A stretch of DNA of 6,722 nucleotides from Treponema sp. (lineage in GTDB: Bacteria; Spirochaetota; Spirochaetia; Treponematales; Breznakiellaceae): positions 1-6,722 of the forward strand of contig JAITRD010000101.1 in the NCBI GenBank assembly GCA_031288575.1, in the 5' to 3' direction. The notes beneath the pieces are model-generated. The model did not search any database. It was given only the letters and a program-made list of their open reading frames with translations, and had not been told where the DNA came from. The translations under genes were made by a program, and so were the position numbers. This document shows positions 1 to 3,446 of the stretch, piece by piece. Every line of letters starts with the position of its first letter. The stretch's first letter is position 1.

Positions 1-28
1 AAAACCGCTCCGTTGAGGAGCGTTTGTT
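1..28. terminator. Terminator-like hairpin at the left edge
   Basis: Bases 6-11 (CGCTCC) pair perfectly with 17-22 (GGAGCG) around a 5-base loop. The hairpin is flanked by AAAAC on the left and TTTGTT on the right, so it has a short T tract when read on either strand. This is the shape of a small, possibly bidirectional, intrinsic terminator, presumably for a gene lying left of the window. The stem is only six base pairs and the T tract is interrupted by a G, so it may be weak or simply part of a repeat. Confidence 0.35.
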
Positions 29-247
29 CAAAAACCGTAGCACACGCCCGGCGCCCAGCGAAAGTGACTATACGGAAAAAAAGCGCGAAGGCTTTAGCCG
101 GAGCAGTGCGCCGGAGAAGATAGCGGAGGCGGGCTCTACAAGCGTTTTTCCCGGCCTTTTCCCCTCCCTTGCGGAAATTACACAGAATTTTGTGGGTCAA
201 GTTTAGACAATGCTATACGCGGCCCGGGTAATATGATATAAAAGGTC
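29..247. other. Leader/intergenic region before slyD, no convincing gene
   Basis: A plus-strand frame is open from base 3 to a TAG ending at 206 (67 codons). It is not recognisable, and it uses GCG, CGC, AGC and GGC codons where the neighbouring genes prefer GCC, CGG and GGG; a minus-strand frame across the same bases is open as well. It also follows a terminator-like hairpin. I therefore treat it as non-coding or as foreign/repeat DNA. Small structures are visible: the palindrome GGCTTTAGCC at 90-99 and a CCGGAG direct repeat at 98-103 and 111-116. The 41 bases between 206 and the slyD start contain the only promoter candidate. Confidence 0.4.
232..237 (+). promoter_or_regulatory. Candidate -10 element upstream of slyD
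   Basis: TATGAT matches the sigma-70 -10 consensus at five of six positions and lies ten bases before the slyD ATG. No good -35 sits 16-18 bases upstream; the nearest TTGACA-like word, TAGACA at 204-209, leaves a 22-base spacer. A start point 6-7 bases downstream would give a leader of only a few bases, consistent with the poorly spaced AAAGG (241-245) just ahead of the ATG. Weak evidence overall. Confidence 0.25.
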
Positions 248-772
248 ATGAATATTATTAAAGACCGCGTGGTTGGCATCGGTTACACCCTTACCGATAA
301 GGAAAATCGTTTTATCGATTCCGCCGCCCTTACCGAGCCCCTGCACTACCTCCACGGGCATGGAAACCTTATCCCCGGTTTGGAACGGGCCCTGGAAGGT
401 AAAATCGAGGGAGACACTTTTAAAATAGCCATCCCCGCGGCGGACGCCTACGGGAACCGGGAGTCTGCCCTTATTAACCAGGTGCCTCTGGATCAGTTTG
501 AAGAGGCCGAGGATCTGGAGGTAGGGATGCAGTTTGCCGCCCACACCCCCGAGGGTCACCGGATTGTTACTGTTACCGCCATTGACGATCAGATCGTAAC
601 GGTGGACGGAAATCATCCCCTGTCGGGGATGGATCTTAATTTTGAGGTAACCGTGGTAAGCGTCCGGGATGCCGAAGCTGAGGAAATTGCCCACGGCCAT
701 CCCCACCACGACCACTGCCATACGAGTTGTGAAGACTGCGAAGGCTGCGGGGCTTCCTGCTGCGGCGGATAG
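248..772 (+). CDS. slyD: FKBP-type peptidyl-prolyl isomerase SlyD with metal-binding tail
   Basis: This is a cytoplasmic peptidyl-prolyl cis-trans isomerase and chaperone of the SlyD family (174 residues). The FKBP half begins with the typical residues 1-14. PLHYLHGHGNLIPGLERALEG (31-51) is the family hallmark, and the FKBP fold resumes at VDGNHPLSGMDLNFEV (119-134). Residues about 70-118 form the insert-in-flap chaperone domain, starting after DAYG (66-69). The tail from residue 149 carries six His (149, 151, 153, 154, 156, 158) and six Cys (157, 161, 164, 167, 171, 172), including CxxCxxC. In E. coli SlyD a His/Cys tail binds nickel and supports hydrogenase maturation; a similar metal-storage role here is inferred. 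The ATG aligns with family N-termini, although AAAGG at 241-245 is unusually close for a ribosome site. The NusG-II gene follows after 33 bases, so co-transcription is likely. Confidence 0.96.
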   Translation: MNIIKDRVVGIGYTLTDKENRFIDSAALTEPLHYLHGHGNLIPGLERALEGKIEGDTFKIAIPAADAYGNRESALINQVPLDQFEEAEDLEVGMQFAAHTPEGHRIVTVTAIDDQIVTVDGNHPLSGMDLNFEVTVVSVRDAEAEEIAHGHPHHDHCHTSCEDCEGCGASCCGG

Positions 773-805
773 GCCCCGCTTTTCCGGCCCGGGGGATAAA
801 TCCTC

Positions 806-1201
806 ATGAACAAAACAGTAGCGTTACGGCCCTTTGATTATGTTGCCCTGGGATTGGCGGCGGCGATAACCTTGGGAACCTCCCTTGCCGTCTATGCCGG
901 TTCCGGCGCTTCCGAAGAGGTGGTTATTACCGGGGAAAGGGATCGCTGGGTCTTTCCCCGGGACGCGGCGGAAACCGTTGCGGTGCCGGGGCCCCTGGGG
1001 GACACGGTGGTGGAACTCCGGGACGGCAGCGCCCGGGTTATCGCTTCTCCCTGCGCCAACCAGACCTGCATTGCCGCGGGGGCCGTCCGGTCCCACGGGC
1101 AATGGATAGCCTGCCTGCCGAATAGGGTATTAGTCTCGGTTGCCGCCGGAGACCAGGACCCTTCCCGGGACTCTGATGGGATTGACGGTGCGGCCTGGTA
1201 A
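806..1201 (+). CDS. NusG domain II-containing membrane-anchored protein
   Basis: A 131-residue protein with one N-terminal membrane anchor (about 10-31), followed by a small extracytoplasmic domain of the NusG domain II type (Pfam NusG_II). Visible family marks are a beta-rich stretch VVELRDGSARVI (68-79), the cysteine pair in SPCANQTC (Cys83, Cys88) and the closing motif QWIACLPNRVLV (99-110, Cys103). The exact biochemical role of this family is not known to me. It is commonly encoded beside Gx-family transporters or flavin/redox membrane systems such as RNF-type loci, and its three conserved cysteines suggest a redox or metal role (inference). The ATG is preceded by GGGGGA (790-795) at good spacing. 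The 3' end overlaps the next gene by 26 bases, arguing for translational coupling. The last 20 residues are acidic and lack family resemblance. Confidence 0.85.
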   Translation: MNKTVALRPFDYVALGLAAAITLGTSLAVYAGSGASEEVVITGERDRWVFPRDAAETVAVPGPLGDTVVELRDGSARVIASPCANQTCIAAGAVRSHGQWIACLPNRVLVSVAAGDQDPSRDSDGIDGAAW

Positions 1202-2444
1202 AGCCCCGGACCGGTTCGATCCCTTCGGGCATACGGTCGCCCTCCTGGGGGCTTTTTGCCTTTTTTTATCCACCCTTGAGTATATGGTCCCCAAACCTAT
1301 TCCCTTTATCCGGATCGGCCTCGCGAATGTGCCCCTTTTGATTGCCCTGGACATCTTCCCCTGGAGGGTCTTTGCTTTTTTGGCTCTTTTAAAGGTCCTC
1401 GGGCAGGCCCTTATCACCGGCGTTCTCTTTTCCTATGTTTTCCTCCTTTCCCTGGTCGGGACCTGCGCTTCCGCGGCGGCGATGTACCTCCTGGCCCGCT
1501 GCCTGGACCGGAGCCGCATCGGTTTTACCGGAATCGGCGTTACCGGCGCCCTGGTTTCTAACCTTTCCCAACTGTTTCTCGCCCGTTTTTTTATCCTGGG
1601 CGCGGGGGTAAAATTTCTGCTGCCCCCCTTTTTAATTTCCGGGATGCTCACCGGGACCGCCCTGGGGCTTTTCTGCGAGGCCTTTACCGCCCGTTCCGCC
1701 TGGTACCGCCGGGCCCGGGGCCTGGCGGGGCAGCTTCCTCTCCCGCCGGGCGGCATTTCTCCCGGGGAAACCCCGCCGGAAGAACCGCCCCCGCGGAATA
1801 TCCCCCCCCGCGCCGCCGAAAGGCGGTTCCGGGAACTCTTTTCCAGCCGGGATCTCTGTATAACCGGTCTTTTTATGACGACGGCCTTCCTTTGTAACCC
1901 CTCCACCCCGCTGCGGTGCCTTCAATTTTTGTTTTTTTGGTTTTTGGCCTTCTTGGGAGGGAAAAAAAACAATACCCCCATGACCCTTGCCGTTATTTTA
2001 GGGATAGTTTTTTTTAACCTGCTTATTCCCTATGGCAAGGTTCTGGCCGAAGCCGGTCCTTTCCGCCTTACCCAGGGCAGCCTCCTGTCGGGGATCCGCA
2101 AGGCCGTTACCCTGGAAGGGCTCATCATGCTTTCCCGGGTCTCTATCCGCCCGGATCTGCGGCTTCCCGGCCGGTTCGGCGCCCTCCTGGGCGAATCCTT
2201 CCGCATCCTTGAGGAGATCCTGCGGCGGAAGGGCATTGTTACCCGGAAAAAATTTATGGAAGGCCTGGATCAGCTAATGACGGAATTGAGCGCCGAAGCC
2301 CGCGGCCATGGGGAAAAACAGCCCGCCCCCTCTCCGGAACCGGAACGGAAGCTGCCGGGCCTGGCTTTTTTGGCCGCCGCGGCGTTGCTTACCGCGGGAT
2401 GCACCGCGGCCGGCCTGATAACGGATTTGCTCCCCAGGTTTTAA
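1176..2444 (+). CDS. Gx transporter family protein fused to an EcfT-like membrane domain
   Basis: A 422-residue membrane protein. Residues about 17-172 match the Gx transporter family (Pfam Hpre_diP_synt_I, historically 'heptaprenyl diphosphate synthase component I'): FIRIGLANVPLLIAL (44-58), LLKVLGQALITGVLFSY (71-87), then LLSLVGTCASA (90-100) are family signatures. This family resembles S components of ECF transporters; the substrate is unknown. A proline-rich linker (about 188-212) leads to a second hydrophobic domain (222-350) whose order of helices, RLTQGSLLSGIRKAVTLEGL (297-316) and amphipathic FRILEEILRRKG (342-353) resemble an EcfT component, though clear ARG coupling motifs are absent. 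A charged stretch and a last membrane helix (393-418) close the protein. I chose ATG 1176 with GGGA at 1167-1170. An in-frame TTG at 1140 would add 12 residues but has a poorly placed ribosome site. The stop codon overlaps that of the convergent TPR gene. Confidence 0.85.
   Translation: MGLTVRPGKAPDRFDPFGHTVALLGAFCLFLSTLEYMVPKPIPFIRIGLANVPLLIALDIFPWRVFAFLALLKVLGQALITGVLFSYVFLLSLVGTCASAAAMYLLARCLDRSRIGFTGIGVTGALVSNLSQLFLARFFILGAGVKFLLPPFLISGMLTGTALGLFCEAFTARSAWYRRARGLAGQLPLPPGGISPGETPPEEPPPRNIPPRAAERRFRELFSSRDLCITGLFMTTAFLCNPSTPLRCLQFLFFWFLAFLGGKKNNTPMTLAVILGIVFFNLLIPYGKVLAEAGPFRLTQGSLLSGIRKAVTLEGLIMLSRVSIRPDLRLPGRFGALLGESFRILEEILRRKGIVTRKKFMEGLDQLMTELSAEARGHGEKQPAPSPEPERKLPGLAFLAAAALLTAGCTAAGLITDLLPRF
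1802..1809 (+). repeat. C8 homopolymer in the interdomain linker
   Basis: Eight consecutive C residues lie in codons 209-212 of the Gx/EcfT-like gene (…N-I-P-P-R…), exactly between the two membrane domains. Losing one C brings a TAA into frame at 1861-1863; gaining one brings a TAA into frame at 1895-1897. Either change would leave the Gx domain intact and remove the second domain. A8 (1962-1969), T7 (1932-1938) and T8 (2008-2015) runs lie downstream in the same gene. Confidence 0.6.
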
Positions 2445-3148
2445 GGGCTTCCCAGGCGGGCGAGGGCCGCGGCGGCTTCCTGGTATTGGGGGTTAAGCTT
2501 TATCGCCTGTTCATAGGCTTCAATCGCGGGAACGCGGTCCCCCACGGCTTCCCGGACCGAGCCGAGGCGGTACCACCAGAGGGCGATATTCGGTTCCAGC
2601 CGGACCGCGGTGGTATAAGCGATATCCGCAAGGCGGAATTTCCCCGTCAGCCGGTACATTTCGGCGATAAAGAAATAGGCCACCGAAGCCCGTTCCCCCT
2701 GGGGCAGGGCATTTACATAACGCTGCATGAACTGCAACGACTGGCCATAGTTGTCCAGGTAGAAATAGGCTTCCCCCATAATCTCGATGATCCGGTAATC
2801 GTTGCCGAAAAGCTGCAATCCCCGCTCTCCCCAGGTAATAACCTCGGCGTATTTTTGCTGGCGCCTTAAAGTCCAGGTGAGGGTCGCATAGGAATCCGCG
2901 GTGGCGGCATTCCGGGCAATTTCATCCCGGCATATCCGCACCGCCTCGGCGTAAAAAGGCGCGGCCTCCCCGGCCCGGCCCCGGGCTTCCAGGTCCCGGC
3001 CGGTACGGTAGTTCCATCCCGCGTCCTGGGAACGGGGCACGGCCGGAGGGTCGGGGGCGGTTTGTGCGAAAAGAGAAAAGGCGCAAAACAAAAAAGCGGC
3101 AAAGGGGCCGAAAAACCTTCGGGCGGGCCCGGAATATTTTTTTACCAT
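2441..3148 (-). CDS. Secreted tetratricopeptide-repeat protein
   Basis: A 235-residue exported protein. It opens with a basic n-region (VKKYSGPARR), a hydrophobic core (12-27) and a probable signal peptidase I site at LFA|Q (after residue 28). The rest is about five helical TPR units: roughly 44-76, 85-117, 118-151, 155-187 and 188-221. The last ends in the classic pattern AIEAYEQAIKLNPQY. TPRs mediate protein-protein contacts, so a periplasmic scaffold or assembly-factor role is inferred; the partner is unknown. The frame stays open up to 3268, but those codons are the GH1 remnant read out of frame, and the signal peptide begins at ATG 3148. The Shine-Dalgarno-like GGAGA directly abuts the ATG, with GGATA slightly farther up. 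The start overlaps the ancestral GH1 stop by seven bases, so it was probably translationally coupled to that gene. It must now rely on initiation in or before the remnant. Confidence 0.85.
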   Translation of the reverse strand: MVKKYSGPARRFFGPFAAFLFCAFSLFAQTAPDPPAVPRSQDAGWNYRTGRDLEARGRAGEAAPFYAEAVRICRDEIARNAATADSYATLTWTLRRQQKYAEVITWGERGLQLFGNDYRIIEIMGEAYFYLDNYGQSLQFMQRYVNALPQGERASVAYFFIAEMYRLTGKFRLADIAYTTAVRLEPNIALWWYRLGSVREAVGDRVPAIEAYEQAIKLNPQYQEAAAALARLGSP

Positions 3149-3344
3149 TCTCCGTATCCGGCGATTACATCCCGGAAAAAGTAAGCGCTGTCCTTTGCGG
3201 TACGTTTTTGGGGGCATAGCCCGCATACACGATACCGAACCGTTTGGTATAACCCAGGGCCCATTCAAAGTTATCTAAAAAAGACCAGGCGTAATATCCC
3301 TTCAGGTTAAGCCCCGCTTTAACAGGAAAATCTAATTTATGCAT
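3142..3344 (-). pseudogene. Decayed GH1 family beta-glucosidase: first 7 and last ~60 codons only
   Basis: Read on the minus strand from ATG 3344, the peptide starts MHKLDFP, like the N-terminus of GH1 beta-glucosidases (normally followed by a DFLWG-type motif). It then jumps straight to KAGLNLKGYYAWSFLDNFEW and GYTKRFGIVY, the C-terminal GH1 signature that contributes the W and E of the sugar site. About 380 codons are missing, including the acid/base NEP and nucleophile TENG motifs of the family, so no activity is possible. The frame breaks in a C5A5 run (3205-3214 on this strand). Shifting the frame there restores RTAKDSAYFFRDVIAGYGEW followed by TAA (3204-3142), the standard GH1 ending. 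A good ribosome site, GAAGGA (3358-3353), sits eight bases before the ATG. Without the shift a 59-residue peptide ending at 3165 would be made. GH1 assignment is confident; the two-step decay is inferred. Confidence 0.88.
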
Positions 3345-3352
3345 AAAGACCA

Positions 3353-3358
3353 TCCTTC
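3353..3358 (-). promoter_or_regulatory. Intact ribosome binding site of the GH1 remnant
   Basis: GAAGGA on the minus strand lies eight bases ahead of ATG 3344, better spaced than most ribosome sites in this window. It supports 3344 rather than the ATG at 3353, which overlaps the site itself. It implies that the remnant is still translated if transcribed, which could feed ribosomes toward the downstream TPR gene. Confidence 0.55.
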
Positions 3359-3384
3359 AATAAAAAACAAAGCATACTAAGATG

Positions 3385-3413
3385 ATTTTGACGCAATCTA
3401 AACTAATAATCAA
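3385..3413 (-). promoter_or_regulatory. Candidate promoter for GH1 remnant and TPR gene
   Basis: The minus strand shows TTGATT (3413-3408), a 17-base spacer, and CAAAAT (3390-3385). Each hexamer matches the sigma-70 consensus at four of six positions. It lies in the only clearly AT-rich gap of the window (about 3345-3437), between the stop of the 972-residue gene and the remnant. It is the likeliest place for transcription of the TPR gene to begin. Pattern evidence only. Confidence 0.3.
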
Positions 3414-3446
3414 GGGAATAATCCGCTTAAGCCTGCGCCCCGGGGT

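Noticed and set aside
3..206. Open plus-strand frame reaching the left edge, possible 3' end of an upstream gene
   Set aside because: No recognisable motif, codon choice unlike the neighbouring genes, overlaps a terminator-like hairpin, and the opposite strand is equally open.
1140..1175. TTG start for the Gx protein
   Set aside because: The nearest AGGG is about 12 bases away and the added residues show no family match. ATG 1176 has GGGA at five bases spacing.
1433..1925. Long minus-strand frames opposite the Gx gene
   Set aside because: Arg/Gly/Pro-rich shadow translations of a GC-rich membrane-protein gene on the other strand.
3077..3097. Lipoprotein signal around Cys22 of the TPR protein
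   Set aside because: The residues before the Cys (FLF) do not fit even a relaxed spirochaetal lipobox, and a signal peptidase I site follows at LFA|Q.
2441..3268. TPR protein starting at 3268
   Set aside because: The extra 40 residues are GH1 remnant DNA read out of frame, whereas a clean signal peptide starts at ATG 3148.
3165..3353. 62-codon minus-strand frame as an independent small gene
   Set aside because: It is the GH1 remnant: N-terminal and C-terminal GH1 pieces joined, with the true ending continuing in another frame to 3142.
3425..3445. Terminator after the 972-residue gene formed by GCTTAAGC and CCCCGGGG palindromes
   Set aside because: The palindromes are loopless and short, and no T tract follows on the minus strand.
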